Source: Phocoena phocoena (taxonomy: Eukaryota; Chordata; Mammalia; Artiodactyla; Phocoenidae). From it: a stretch of DNA of 64,000 bases. Position numbers and translations under genes: made by a program. Under the pieces are notes generated by a model that saw nothing but the letters and a program-made list of their open reading frames with translations, was not told where the DNA came from and made no database searches. The stretch is from assembly GCF_963924675.1 (NCBI RefSeq), contig NC_089226.1, positions 40,069,124 through 40,133,123 on the forward strand. Direction: 5' to 3'. The first letter of the stretch is position 1. Every line of letters begins with the position of its first letter. Positions 36,753 through 48,232 of the stretch are shown here, in pieces.

Positions 36753-37654
36753 TTCTTGTACTCACATGTGTTCTGCTGCCTCCTACTGGACACACATGTT
36801 CTAGACATCCCTGCAGACTACCGTAGGAGCAGTAACCAAGCTGGCTCATGACCAACCATCTTCTTCCTCCTCCACTCTATATGTTAGCATTCACTATGGG
36901 TTATAATGTAATTAATTGCTTATTGACTGGAGACTTTAATTTATCCAGGTTAGATGGGGAGGATGTTGATAGAATGAATTAAAACTTCCCCTTCTTCCTC
37001 ACTCCAGAGCTCAAAAGAGAAACACAGGTTCAGAATGAAGTTACAGAGCCCTCATGGCCAGACAGCGAGAGAAAGCTCTGGATTGTAACCAGGGTGGGGA
37101 GGGATGGTCTCTATCCATAGCCCGGGTTATTGTTTTCTAAGAAACAAGCCAAAAGAAGAAATTTGAACTTCTCTAATTTCCCATACTGGGAATAGAAAAG
37201 TCTAAAGAAAGAAATGACTCTGGGTGGTGGTAAAATACGTTTCATTTCAGATACTTTTGGGGGGAAAAACATCTGAAGCTCAGAGTGTAAAACTCACCCT
37301 ACCCCCACTGTTCTTCAACCTTCCCAGCATCTGACTGCCCCAAAGCTCCCTTGCCCCACTCCCTTCTTTCCTAGCAGAGCCAGAAGATAAGAAGACCAGT
37401 TTATCCCACAGTTCTGTTAAGCCAGATAAAGCCGCTGACAGTCATCAAATGCCTGTAACTATGGAATTCTAATGTCCAACAAGGGTACTAGAGATTGATT
37501 ATTCTGAAGAGAGGGTCAGGCAGGTATTTGAGGTGTGAAAGAGAGAGGATTATGAGAAGAGAAGAAAAAGTTAGGAAATTGTATAGATTTTGAAGCTCCA
37601 GACAATAAGGTATTTTTTTAGAATGTCTCTCTCTCTTTTTCTCTTTTTTGGTTT
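36753..37654. other. Unique intergenic sequence
   Basis: No gene or repeat recognised. Confidence 0.45.
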
Positions 37655-38030
37655 TGGTTTTCTTAAAAAATTGAAGTATAATTGATTTACAACGTTTCAG
37701 ATGTACAGCAAAGTGATTCAGTTATACATATACATATATATATATATTCTTTTTCAGATTCTTTTCCATTATGGGTTATTAAAAGATTTTCAATATCCTT
37801 CCCTGTGCTATGCTAGATCCTTGCTGTTTTTCTATTTTATGTATAGTAGTCTGTATCTGTTAATCCCCAAATTCCCAATTTATCCCTCCCTGCCCTTTCC
37901 CCTTTGGTAACCATAAGTTTGTTTTCTATGTCTGTGAGTCTGTTTCTGTTCTGTAAATAAGTTCATTTGTGTCATATTTTAGATTCCACATATAAGTGAG
38001 ATAATATTTGTCTTTCTCTAGGTAGATAGT
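37655..38030 (-). mobile_element. Antisense L1 3' end
   Basis: Reversed tail aattgaagtataattgattt, then gatgtacagcaaagtgattc, attatgggttattaaaagat and tttggtaaccataagtttg, all from an L1 3' UTR. Ends are approximate. Confidence 0.85.
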
Positions 38031-38456
38031 GTTAGAATTGAGTAGAATTGTAGGACATCCAGCTGGTGTTGGAGAATCGCTTAGTGGTATGGAAAAAACT
38101 CCACACACACATTGAAATTAGGTCCAGAACCAGTAAGTTCATATTATACTGCTTCACTATGGTATAAGAACCTTAAAATAATATACTTCAATTTCTGCCC
38201 ATTCAGCCTTTATACTATTGGGTTGACCAAAATGTTCCTTCGGTTTTTAAGTAAAAATATAAGACACATTTTTCATTTTCACCAAGACTTCATTGAACAG
38301 TGTATTCGCCATTTTGTTCCACAACCTTCTGCCATTTTTCAGGCAACTTCATAATTCCATCTTCCCAAAACTTTTTATCTTTTTGAGCAAATAACTGCTC
38401 CAGCTACCTTTTACAGTCTTCCAGGGAATTGAAAGTTTTTCCATTAAGAGAATTTT

Positions 38457-38662
38457 GTTTTTTGTTTTTGCGGTACGCGGGCCTCTCACTGTTGTGGCCT
38501 CTCCCGTTGCGGAGCACAGGTTCCGGACACGCAGGCTCAGCGGCCATGGCTCACGGGCCTAGCCACTCCGTGGCATGTGGGATCTTCCCGGACCAGGGCA
38601 CGAACCCATGTCCCCTGCATCGGCAGGCGGACTCTTAACCACTGCGCCACCAGGGAAGCCCC
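38457..38662 (-). mobile_element. CHR-type SINE, short form, nested in mariner
   Basis: Starts gttttttgtttttgcggtac and ends cagggaagcccc. A perfect 16-bp duplication, ccattaagagaatttt, lies at 38441-38456 and 38663-38678, inside the mariner. Confidence 0.95.
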
Positions 38663-38676
38663 CCATTAAGAGAATT

Positions 38677-39626
38677 TTATAAGGACTGAAATAAATGGAA
38701 ATCTGAAGGTGCAATGTCTGGTGAATACGGCAGATGAATCAGAACTTCCCAGCCAAGCTGTAACAGTTTTTGCCTAGTCATCAAAGAAACACGCAGTCTT
38801 GCATTATCCTGATGGAAGATTATGTGTTTTATGTTGGCTAATTCTGGACATTTTTTGTCGAGTGCCGCTTTCAGTTGTTCTAATTGGGAACAGTACTTGT
38901 TGGAATTAATCATTTGATTTTCCAGTAGGAGCTCATAATAGAGGACTCCCTTCCAATCCCACCACACACACATCACCTTTGGATGAAGACCGGCCTTTGA
39001 TGTGGTTGGTGGTGGTTCATTTCACTTGCCCCAGGATCTCTTCCATTCCACATTATTGTACAATATCTACTTGTCATCGCCCATCACAATTTGTTTTAAA
39101 AATGGAACGTTTTCATTATGTTTAAGTAGAGAATCTCCTGTGGAAATAGAGTCAAGAAGGTTTTTTTCACTTAACTTATGTGGAACCCAAACATCAAAGT
39201 AATGAACATAATCAAGCTGGTGCAAACGGTTTTCAGAGCTTGATTTGGATATTTTGAATATGTCGGCTATCTCCCGCATGGTATGGCGTTGGTTGTTCTC
39301 AATTAATGCCTCGATTTGATCACTATCAACTTCAACTGATCTACCCAACCGTGGAGCATCGTCCAGTGAGAAACCTCCAGTATGAAACTTTGCAAACCAC
39401 TTTTGAAATGTTCAGTCAGTCACAGCACCTTCTCCATACACCGTACAAATCTTATTTTGCACTTCAGTTGCATTTTTACCTTTTCTTGAAATAATAAAGC
39501 ATAATATGCCGAAAATGTTGCTTTATTTCTTCCATCTTCAATATTAAAATGGCTACACAAAAATTCATCAATTTTGATGCTTTTTTTTAAAAAATGCATG
39601 CTGATGTGACAGCTGTCATGATACAA
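38677..39626 (-). pseudogene. Mariner transposase pseudogene
   Basis: Minus-strand fragments in different frames carry recognisable mariner transposase parts. From N- to C-terminus these are a degraded helix-turn-helix region (39420-39626), the linker VWVPHKLSEKN and first catalytic aspartate in VMGDDK (39067-39348), and the second and third in FHQDNAR and YSPDIAPSDFHLF (38677-38976). The DDD triad residues are all still visible. The protein is not continuous because of frameshifts and stops, so no active enzyme is expected. An intact enzyme would cut and paste the element at TA sites. Confidence 0.9.
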
Positions 39627-40024
39627 TCTAACAAAATTGTTCTAAGTGACGTTAAAGACAACTCAGTGCTACTAGAGCCATCTTATGGAAAAAAGAGCCA
39701 TCTTACGGAACTTTTTGGGTAACCCAATATTATTGTCATACATTTGACTTTTGCATATATTACAAACCCCGAATTACATTTATTATTTTGTTTAAACAGC
39801 TGATACTCTTTTAAAGAGATTTAAATAATTTTTAAAGCTCTCGTATATCTACTCATGTAGTTAATCTTTCCACTGTTCCACATTCCTTTGTATAGACCTA
39901 CATTTCGATTTATTATTTTCCTTCTGCCTGTTTTTTTGTATTATGTGCATCTGCTAGTGATGAATTCTTTCATACTTTGTATATCTAAATACTCTGTATT
40001 TTGTTTTCATTTTAAAAGAGATAT

Positions 40025-40402
40025 TACGTTAGTTTTCTAGGGCTGTCATAACAAAATAACCAGACTGGTGTCTTAAACAACAGAGATTTATTTTCCCTCA
40101 TTTCTAGAAGGCAGAGGTCCAAGAGCAAGGTGTTGGGTTTCTCCTGAGGCCTAGGTTTCTCTCTCTCTGCCTTCTCATTGTGTTCTCACTTAGTTGTCCC
40201 TCAGACTGAGTCTGAGTCCTAATCTCTTCTTCTAATAAGGACATCAGTTATATTGGATTAGGGCCCATCCATATGACCTCATTTTGTTTTAATTACATCT
40301 TAAAAGCCCTGTCTCTAAATACAATGACATTCTGAGCTACTGGGGGGTTAGAACTTCAACATATGAATTTGTAAGGGTGGGGGGCACAAGTCAACCCAAG
40401 AC
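40025..40402 (-). mobile_element. MaLR-type LTR, antisense
   Basis: Runs from acgttagttttctagggctg through cttaaacaacagagatttat and aggacatcagttatattgga to acttcaacatatgaatttg and caacccaaga, the reverse of an MST/MLT1-like LTR. Confidence 0.82.
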
Positions 40403-40960
40403 ATATTTTTTCTAGGTATAGAATTGTAGGTTGACAGTTTTCTTTCAGTGCTTTAAAGATGTTGCTCCACTATCATCTCACTTGCATTGTTTCCTATGAG
40501 AAATATGCTGTCATCCTTAATTTTGTTCCTCTGAATATATTGAATCTCGTTTCCTCTGGCTGTTAAGATTTTCTCTTTATCTAAGATTTTGAACAATTTT
40601 ATTATGATTTGTTTTGGTGCTGTCTTCATGTTTCTTGTGCTGGGGATTCACTGAGCTTCTTGGATCTAAGGGTTTATCATTTTTGGTCTGAAGCAGAAGT
40701 GATCTTCTCTTAGGACTCTTCATAGAAATAGAATTGTGGCTCAAACATTTGAAAATTTTAAATTCTGATGCTTTTTACCAGTTTATCATCCATAAAGTGT
40801 CAACCAATTTACATCCCCACCAGCATACAGTATCACATTCTTTTTAACTATTGTCAGTCTAATTGGTTAAAAAAGTTCTCATTGTTTTAATTTTCATTTC
40901 TTTGATTACCCATGGAATCAAACCTTTGTTCATGTTTATTGATCATATTTTTTCATTTTT
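40403..40960. mobile_element. Old L1-like sequence
   Basis: The text ggtatagaattgtaggttga and ctcacttgcattgtttccta, and later accaatttacatccccacca, resembles ancient antisense L1. Family and limits are uncertain. Confidence 0.45.
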
Positions 40961-41500
40961 CTTCATTCATTCAGTCATGAGCTTCTACTATGCACCAGGA
41001 AATGTTTTATGTGCTGGGGATACTGCAATAAACAAGAGATAGGTGGCTCTTCCTTCCATGAAACTGGTCTTCTAATGGGAGTAGGGGGAGATGGAGTGTG
41101 CGTGCACATACACACACACAATTTCATATATTGATACAAGCTATAAAAAAATAAGATAAGGTGATGTGATGAAGAATGACTTGGGATGGGGACTTTCCTA
41201 TATTGGGTAATTGCAGAAGATTTCTCTGAAGATGTGATTTTTGAACTATAACCCAAATTATGAGAAAGAACTAGGTATGCAAAGATATGGGACAAAAACA
41301 TAACAGAAATAGGAAACAGCAAGTGTAAATGTTCTGAGGCAGGGCTGAGTCTAGTTCATTTGAGGACTAGAAGAAATCCCATGTGGCTAGACAGTAGTTA
41401 CCAGGAGAGAAAGTTTTAGGAGCTTAGCTCAGAGAGCTAGGCAACAGAAGATCTGTAGAAGCTATAAGGCCATAGTAAGGAGTTTATATTTTATTTCAAA
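40961..41500. repeat. LINE L2-like sequence
   Basis: The segment ttcattcattcagtcatgag, atgcaccaggaaatgtttta, tgtgctggggatactgcaat and later ctgaggcagggctgag resembles an old L2-type repeat as I recall it. Confidence 0.4.
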
Positions 41501-42694
41501 TGTGAATTATCTATACAAATCCTTTACCCATATTTTAATTGGAGTGGTCACATTTTTAAACTGATTTTTTAAAATTTTTGTTGTATTAGGAATATTAACA
41601 TCTATGTTTATGTGTTGTAGATATTTCCCTCTGTTTTTCATTTGCCTTTTAACTTTTGTACAGTGTTTTTAAAAATCCCTTTCCCTTTCTTTTTTATTTT
41701 GCTTTTTAAAAATATTAGTAAATCTATGAATTTTTACTTTATAGCCACTGGTTTCAGAAAGTTCTTCTCACCAAAATTATTACAATATTCACTCAAATTT
41801 CCATCTTACTCATTACTTTCACACATCAATTTTTCAGTTATTTTTAAAAATTATTAAATCATGTGCAAGACAAATATTGGTCCCTCCAGAGGTCCACCTC
41901 TGGACTTCCTTGAAGGGATCATGGCTGAGAAATGGGTTAGAACTGGGTGATATTATACCTCTTAATAACAAAACCATAGCAACATATATTACTTAATGTC
42001 TTGCTGTAGCTATTTTGATGCTCTTGGGGCGTGTGGGGGAACACACTGACTTATGTCCACAGAGGATAAGCTCCAAACTTAGCCATTGGTGAGAAATGGA
42101 CCCTTTCTGTCTGCTTCCCTTTGTCCCCATCTATTATCTAGCTTCCTGGAGCTCTCTGCTAAGGCACCAGGATCCACCGCAGGGAAAATTGCTCCTTCCT
42201 TCCAAACTTCACCCTAGAATCGAAGTAATCAGAGACTGGTAAGTTCTAGGTTCTTCTTCTGCAAAGCAGGAGTCAGAGGACTGGAGCCAAGCAGTTTCAG
42301 TGGCTATTTTGGGATGGGGAACCACAGCCCCTGTCTCTATAGACAGATGCAGAGCTCAGAAAAGGCCGGGATGAATTTAAATATTTGGCTTTTTCATTGC
42401 TAGTGCCAAATCTTAGCCTCTCTACTCATGAAATGTCCTGGCCCTGAGAAAAATCCTTTCTCAGTTTTTTGAATCTCACCCTTGAGTGGATTTTGATCCT
42501 CTGGAAACTTTCCACAGATGGTGTGGGTAAGGATACACAAGCTGCCTGAGCTGTGAATTTGGAGAGCAGGAAGTGCAGAGCAGCTGCTCAGGCTTCACGC
42601 TTTGGCTGGAATGCTGCCACTAGCCCAGGGGTTTGAGCTTCCAAACTCCCAGCAGGTGGCAAAGCCCCTAATATTAATTGATTCAATGGTTTAT
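41501..42694. other. Unassigned AT-rich and unique sequence
   Basis: The first 350 bp are AT-rich and may derive from L1. The rest shows no gene or repeat up to the L1 target site at 42695. Confidence 0.4.
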
Positions 42695-42712
42695 ATTTGA
42701 AGCATTTTAATT
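42695..42712 (+). repeat. L1 target-site duplication, left copy
   Basis: The sequence atttgaagcattttaatt matches 48215-48232 at 17 of 18 positions and abuts the T-rich (reversed poly-A) end of the L1. Confidence 0.9.
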
Positions 42713-44535
42713 AATTAATTTATTTATTTATTTTAACATCTTTATTGGAGTATGATTGCTTTACAATGGTGTGTTAGTTTCTGCTTTATAACAAAGGGAA
42801 TCAGTTATACATATACATATATACCCATATCTCTTCCCTCCTGTGTCTCCCTCCCTCCCCCCCCATCCCACCCCTCTAGGTGGTCACAAACACCGAGCTG
42901 ATCTCCCTGTGCTACGCAGCTGCTTCCCACTAGCTATCTATTTTACATTTGGTAGTGTATATATGTCCATGCCACTCTCTCACTTTGTCCCAGCTTACCC
43001 TTCCCCCTCCCCATATCCTCAAGTCCATTCTCTAGTAGGTCTGCATCTTTATTCCCATCTTGCCCTTAGGTTCTTCATGACCTTTTATTTTTTTTCTTAG
43101 ATTCCATATATATGTGTTAGCATACGGTATTTTTTTTTCTCTTTCTGACTTACTTCACTCTGTATGACAGATTCTAGGTCCATCCACCTAACTACAAATA
43201 ACTCAATTTCATTTCTTTTTATGGCTAATATTCCATTGTATATATGTGCCACATCTTCTTTATCCATTCATCTGTTGATGGACACTTAGGTTGTTTCCAT
43301 GTCTTGGCTATTGTAAATAGAGCTGCAATGAACATTTTGGTACATGACTCTTTTTGAATTATGGTTTTCACAGGGTATATGCCCAGTAGTGGGATTTCTG
43401 GGTCATATGGTAGTTCTATTTTCAGTTTTTTAAGGAACCTCCATACTGTTCTCCATAGTGGCTGTATCAATTTACGTTCCCAGCAACAGTGCAAGAGGGT
43501 TCCCTTTTCACCACACCCTCTCCAGCATTTATTGTTTGTACATTTTTTGATGATGGCCATTCTGACCAGTGTGAGATGATATCTCATTGTAGTTTTGATT
43601 TGCATTTCTCTAATGATTAATGATGTTGAGTATTCTTTCATGTGTTTGTTGGCAGTCTGTATATCTTCTTTGGAGAAATGTCTATTTAGGTCTTCTGCCC
43701 ATTTTTGGATTGGGTTGTTTGTTTTTTTGATATTGAGCTGCATGAACTCCTTGTAAATTTTGGAGATTAATCTTTGTCAGTTGCTTCATTTGCAAATATT
43801 TTCTCCCATTCTGAGGTTGTCTTTTGGTCTTGTTTATGGTTTCCTTTGCTGTATAAAAGCTTTGAAGTTTCATTAGGTCCCATTTGTTTATTTTTGTTTT
43901 TATTTCCATTTCTCTAGAAGGTGGGTCAAAAAGGATATTGCTGTGATTTATGTCATAGAGTGTTCTGCCTATGTTTTCCTCTAAGAGTTTGACAGTGTCT
44001 GGCCTTACATTTAGGTCTTTAATCCATTTTGAGTTTATTTTTGTGTGTGGTGTTAGGGAGTGTTCTAATTTCATTCTTTACATGTAGCTGTCCAGTTTTC
44101 CCAGCACCACTTACTGGAGAGACTGTCTTTTCTCCACTGTGTATTCTTGCCTCCTTTATCAAAGATAAGGTGACCATATGTGTATGGGTTTATCTCTGGG
44201 CTTTTTATCCTGTTCCATTGATCTATCTTTCTGTTTTTGTGCTAGTACCATACTGTCTTGATTACTGTAGATTTGTAGTATAGTCTGAAGTCAGGGAGCC
44301 TGATTCCTCCAGCTCCGTTTTTCTTTCTCAGAATTGCTTTGGCTATTTGAGGTCTTTTGTGTTTCCATACAAACTGTGAAATTTTTTGTTCTAGTTCTGT
44401 GAAAAATGGCAGTGGTAGTTTGATAGGGATTGCATTGAATCTGTAGATTGCTTTGGGTAGTATACTCATTTTCACAATGTTGATTCTTCCAATCCAAGAA
44501 CATGGTATATCTCTCCATCTATTTGTATCACCTTT

Positions 44536-44891
44536 TCTTTAAAAAAATATTTATTTAATTAATTTATTTTTCGCTGTGTTGGGTCTACGTGGCTGCATGG
44601 GAGCTTTCTCTAGTTTTGGTGAGCAGGGGCTACTCTTACTGTGGTGTGCGGGCTTCTCATTGCAGTGGCTTCTCTTGTTGCAGAGCATGGGCTCTAGGCG
44701 CATGGGCTTCAGTAGTTGTGGCACATGGGCTCAGTAATTGTGGCTCCTAGACTCTAGAGCACAGACTCAGTAGTTATGGTGCTGGGGCTTAGGTGTTCCG
44801 TGGCATGTGGGATCTTCCCAGGCCAGGGCTCGAACCCGTGTCCCCTGCGTTGGCAGGTGGACTCCTAACCACTGCGCCACCAGGGAAGTCC
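44536..44891 (-). mobile_element. CHR-type SINE, long form, nested in L1
   Basis: Starts with a T-rich tail and cgctgtgttgggtctacgtg, ends cagggaagtcc. Target duplication tgtatcaccttt at 44524-44535 and 44892-44903, exact, within ORF2. Confidence 0.94.
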
Positions 44892-45893
44892 TGTATCACC
44901 TTTAACTTCTTTCATCAGTGTCTTATAATTTTCTGCATACAGGTCTTTTGTCTCCTTAGGTAGGTTTATTCCTAGATATTTTATTTTTTTTGTTGCAATG
45001 GTAAATGGGAGTGTTTTCTTAATTTCACTTTCAGATTTTTCATCATTAGTGTATTGGAATGAAAGAGATTTCTGAGCATTAATTTTGTATCCTGCTACTT
45101 TACCAAACTCATTGATTAGCTCTATTAGTTTTCTGGTAGCATCTTTAGGGTTCTCTGGGTATAGTATCATGTCATCTGCACACAGTGACAGCTTTACTTC
45201 TTCTTTTCCAATTTGGATTCCTTTTATTTCTTTTTCTTCTCTGATTGCTGTGGCTAAAACTTCCAAAACTATGTTGAATAAGAGTGGTGAGAGTGGGAAA
45301 CCTTGACTTGTTCCTGATCTTAGTGGAAATGGTTTCAGTTTTTCACCATTGAGGATGATGTTGGCTGTGGGTTTGTCATATATGGCCTGTATTCTGTTGA
45401 GGTAAGTTCCCTCTATGCCTACTTTCTGGAGGGTTTTCATCATAAATGGGTGTTGAATTTTGTCAAAAGCTTTCTCTGCATCTATTGAGATGATCGTATG
45501 GTTTTTCTTCTTCAATTTGTTAATATGTTGTATCACATTGATTGATTTGCGTATATTGAAGAATCCTTGCATTCTTGAGATAAACCCCACTTGATCATGG
45601 TGTATGAGCCTTTTAATGTGCTGTTGGATTCTGTTTGCCAGAATTTTGTTGAGGATTTTTGCATCTATGTTCATCAGTGATATTGGCCTGTAGTTTTCTT
45701 TCTTTGTTACATCTTTTTCTGGTTTTGGTATCAGGGTGATGGTGGCCTCGTAGAATGAGTTTGGGAGTGTTCCTCCCTCTGCTATATTTTGGAAGAGTTT
45801 GAGAAGGATAGGTGTTAGCTCTTCTCTAAATGTTTGATAGAATGTGCCTGTGAAGCCATCTGATCCTGGGTTATTGTTTGTTGGAAGATTTTA

Positions 45894-46127
45894 TTTTTTT
45901 TTAATTTTTTTTAATTTTTTTTATTTTTTATTTTTGTGGTACGCAGGCCTCTCACTGTTGTGGCCTCTCCCGTTGCAGAGCACAGGCTCCGGACGCGCAG
46001 GCTCAGCGGCCATGGCTCACGGGCCCAGCCGCTCTGCGGCATGTGGGATCTTCCCGGACCGGGGCACGAACCCGTGTCCCCTGCATCAGCAGGCAGACTC
46101 TCAACCACCGCGCCACCAGGGAAGCCC
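45894..46127 (-). mobile_element. CHR-type SINE, short form, nested in L1
   Basis: Starts with T-rich sequence and gtggtacgcaggcctctcac, ends cagggaagccc. Target duplication tgttggaagatttta at 45879-45893 and 46128-46142, exact. Confidence 0.95.
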
Positions 46128-47104
46128 TGTTGGAAGATTTTAAATCACAGTTTCAATTTCAGTGCTTGTTATTGGTCTGTTCACATTTTCTGTTTCTTCC
46201 TGGTTCAGTCTCAGAACATTGTGCATTTCTAAGAAGTTGTCCATTTCTTCCAGGTTGTCCATTTTATTGGCATATAGTTGCTTGTAGTAATCTCTCATGA
46301 TCCTTTGTACTCCTGCAGTGTCAGTTGTTACTTCTCCTTTTTCATTTCTAATTCTATTGATTTGAGTCTTCTCCCTTTTTATCTTGATGAGTCTGGCCAA
46401 TGGTTTATCAATTTTGTTTATCTTGTCAAAGAACCAGCTTTTATTCTTATTGATCTTTGCTATTGTTTCCTTCATTTCTTTTTCATTTATTTCTGATCTG
46501 ATCTTTATGATTTCTTTACTTCTGCTAACTTTGGGAGTTTTTTGTTCTTCTTTCTCTAATTGCGTTAGGTTTAAGTCTAGGTTGTTTATTTGAGATGTTT
46601 CTTGTTTCTTAAGGTAGTATTTTATTGCTATAAACTTCCCTCTTAGAACTGCTTTTGCTGCATTCCATAGGTTTTGGGTCATCGTGTTTTCATTGTCATT
46701 TTTTTCTCAGTGTTTTTTGATTTCCTCTTTGATTTCTTCAATGATCTCTTGGTTATTAAGTAGTGTATTATTTAGCCTCTATGTATTTGTATTTTTTACA
46801 GATCTTTTCCTGTAATTGATATCTAGTCTCATAGAATTGTGGTTGGAAAAGATACTTGATACAATTTCAATTTTCTCAAATTTACCAAGGCTTGATTTGT
46901 GACCCAAGGTATGATCTACCCTGGAGAATGTTCCATGAGCACTTGAGAAGAAAGTGTATTCTGTTGTTTTTGGATGGAATGTCCTATAAATATCAATTAA
47001 GTTCATCTTGTTTAATGTATCATTTAAAGCTTGTATTTCCTTATTTATTTTCATTTTGGATGATCTGTCCATTGGTGAAAGTGGGGTGTTAAAGTCCCCT
47101 ATTC

Positions 47105-47761
47105 TGTCTAGAAGTGATCAATAGGGAATAACTGAGGCAGAAGAACGGATAAGTGACCTGGAAGATAAAATATTGGGAATAACTACTGCAGAGCAGAATA
47201 AAGAAAAAAAAAATGAGAAGAATTGAGGACAGTCTCAGAGACCTCTGGAACAACATTAAATGCACCAACATTTGAATTATAGGGGTCCCAGAAGAAGAAG
47301 AGAAAAAGAAAGGGACTGAGAAAATGTTTGAAGGGATTATAGTTGAAAAATTCCCTAATATGGGAAAGGAAATAGCTAATCAAGTCCAGGAAGCACAGAG
47401 ATTCCCAAACAGGATAAATCCAAGGAGAGACATGCCAAGACACATATTAATCAAACTATCAAAAATTAAATACAAGGAAAAAATATTAAAAGCAGCAAGG
47501 GAAATACAACAAATAACATACAAGAGAATCCCCATAAGGTTAACAGCTGATCTTTTAGCAGAAACTCTGCAAGCTAGAAGGGCGTGGCAAGACATATTTA
47601 AAGTGATGAAAAGGAAAAACCTACAACCAAGATTACTCTACGCAGCAAGGATCTCATTCAGATTTGACAGAGAAATTAAAACCTTTACAGACAAGCAAAA
47701 GCTAAGAGAGTTCAGCACCACAAAACCAGCTTTACAACAAGCGCTAAAGGAACTTCTCTAG
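47105..47761 (+). pseudogene. L1 ORF1 C-terminal part, inverted segment
   Basis: The + strand reads the L1 ORF1 protein from its middle to its end. The stretch from 47324 is open and contains AREIQQITYKRIPIRL, ARRAWQDIFKVMKRK, PRLLYAARISFRFD and the end ALKELL at a TAG near 47759. Before that, stops interrupt the coiled-coil part. Intact ORF1p is an RNA-binding chaperone that forms trimers. Confidence 0.9.
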
Positions 47762-47819
47762 GCAGGAAACACAAGAGAAGGAAAAGACCTACAATAACAA
47801 ACCCAAAACAATTAAGAAA

Positions 47820-48214
47820 ATGGTAATAGAAACATACATATTGATAATTATCTTAAATGTAAATGGATTAAATGCTCCAAAAGACATAGACCGGCTGAAT
47901 GGATACAAAAACAAGACCCGTTTATATGCTGTCTACAAGAGACCCACTTCAGACCTAGGGACACATACAGACTGAAAGTGAGGGGATGGAAAAAGATATT
48001 GCATGCAAATGGAAATCAAAAGAAACCTGGAGTAGCAGTTCTCATATCAAACAAAATAGACTTTAAAACAAAGACTATTACAAGAGACAAAGAAGGACAC
48101 TACATAATGATCAAGAGATCAATCCAAGAAGATATAACAATTATAAATATTTATGCACCCAGCCTAGGAGCACCTCAATACATAAGGCAAATACTAACAG
48201 CCATATCAGGGGAA
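47820..48214 (+). pseudogene. L1 ORF2 N-terminal endonuclease part, inverted segment
   Basis: ORF2 begins with ATG at 47820, about 60 bp after the ORF1 stop. A short deletion at about 47877 relative to related L1s shifts the frame. From 47978 the frame again reads endonuclease sequence (RGWKKILHANGNQKKPGVAV, NIYAPSLGAPQYIRQ). It stops at the right target duplication; the L1 continues in the minus-strand segment. Confidence 0.88.
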
Positions 48215-48232
48215 ATTTGAAGCCTTTTAATT
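48215..48232 (+). repeat. L1 target-site duplication, right copy
   Basis: atttgaagccttttaatt, differing by one base from the copy at 42695. Confidence 0.9.

Larger units (their letters stand above)
38218..39727 (-). mobile_element. Full-length mariner transposon with nested SINE
   Basis: The terminal inverted repeats are ttgggttgaccaaaatgttc at the left and the reverse of ttgggttacccaaaaagttc at the right, each flanked by a TA dinucleotide (38216-38217 and 39728-39729). Without the nested SINE and one copy of its target site the element is 1288 bp, the usual full length for a mariner. The ends match the mariner known from ruminants and whales. The transposase, on the minus strand, is broken. 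Confidence 0.94.
43225..47095 (-). pseudogene. L1 ORF2 (endonuclease-reverse transcriptase) pseudogene, main part
   Basis: Minus-strand frames give, in L1 order, the end of the endonuclease domain (FSRVDHTLGHKSSLGKF, 46779-47072), the linker (46140-46682), the reverse transcriptase (44865-45674), and the C-terminal part (42.7-44.5 kb, with [20 protein letters not shown]). The palm motif reads LCADDMILY where L1 normally has FADD, so both catalytic aspartates remain but the neighbouring phenylalanine is cysteine. Two SINEs (44536 and 45894) and several frameshifts break the gene. Confidence 0.92.
42713..48214 (-). mobile_element. L1 with twin-primed 5' inversion and two nested SINEs
   Basis: From 42713 to about 47100 the DNA is minus-strand L1, 3' UTR through ORF2 to the endonuclease region (GGGGACTTTAACACC reversed). 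From about 47105 to 48214 the L1 is in + orientation and carries the end of ORF1 and the start of ORF2, finishing where the minus part begins in L1 order. The 18-bp duplications at 42695 and 48215 bracket the whole, so it is one insertion. Without the two SINEs and their duplicated sites it is about 4.9 kb, 5'-truncated within ORF1. Related intact L1s encode an RNA-binding ORF1 protein and an endonuclease-reverse transcriptase. Confidence 0.95.
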
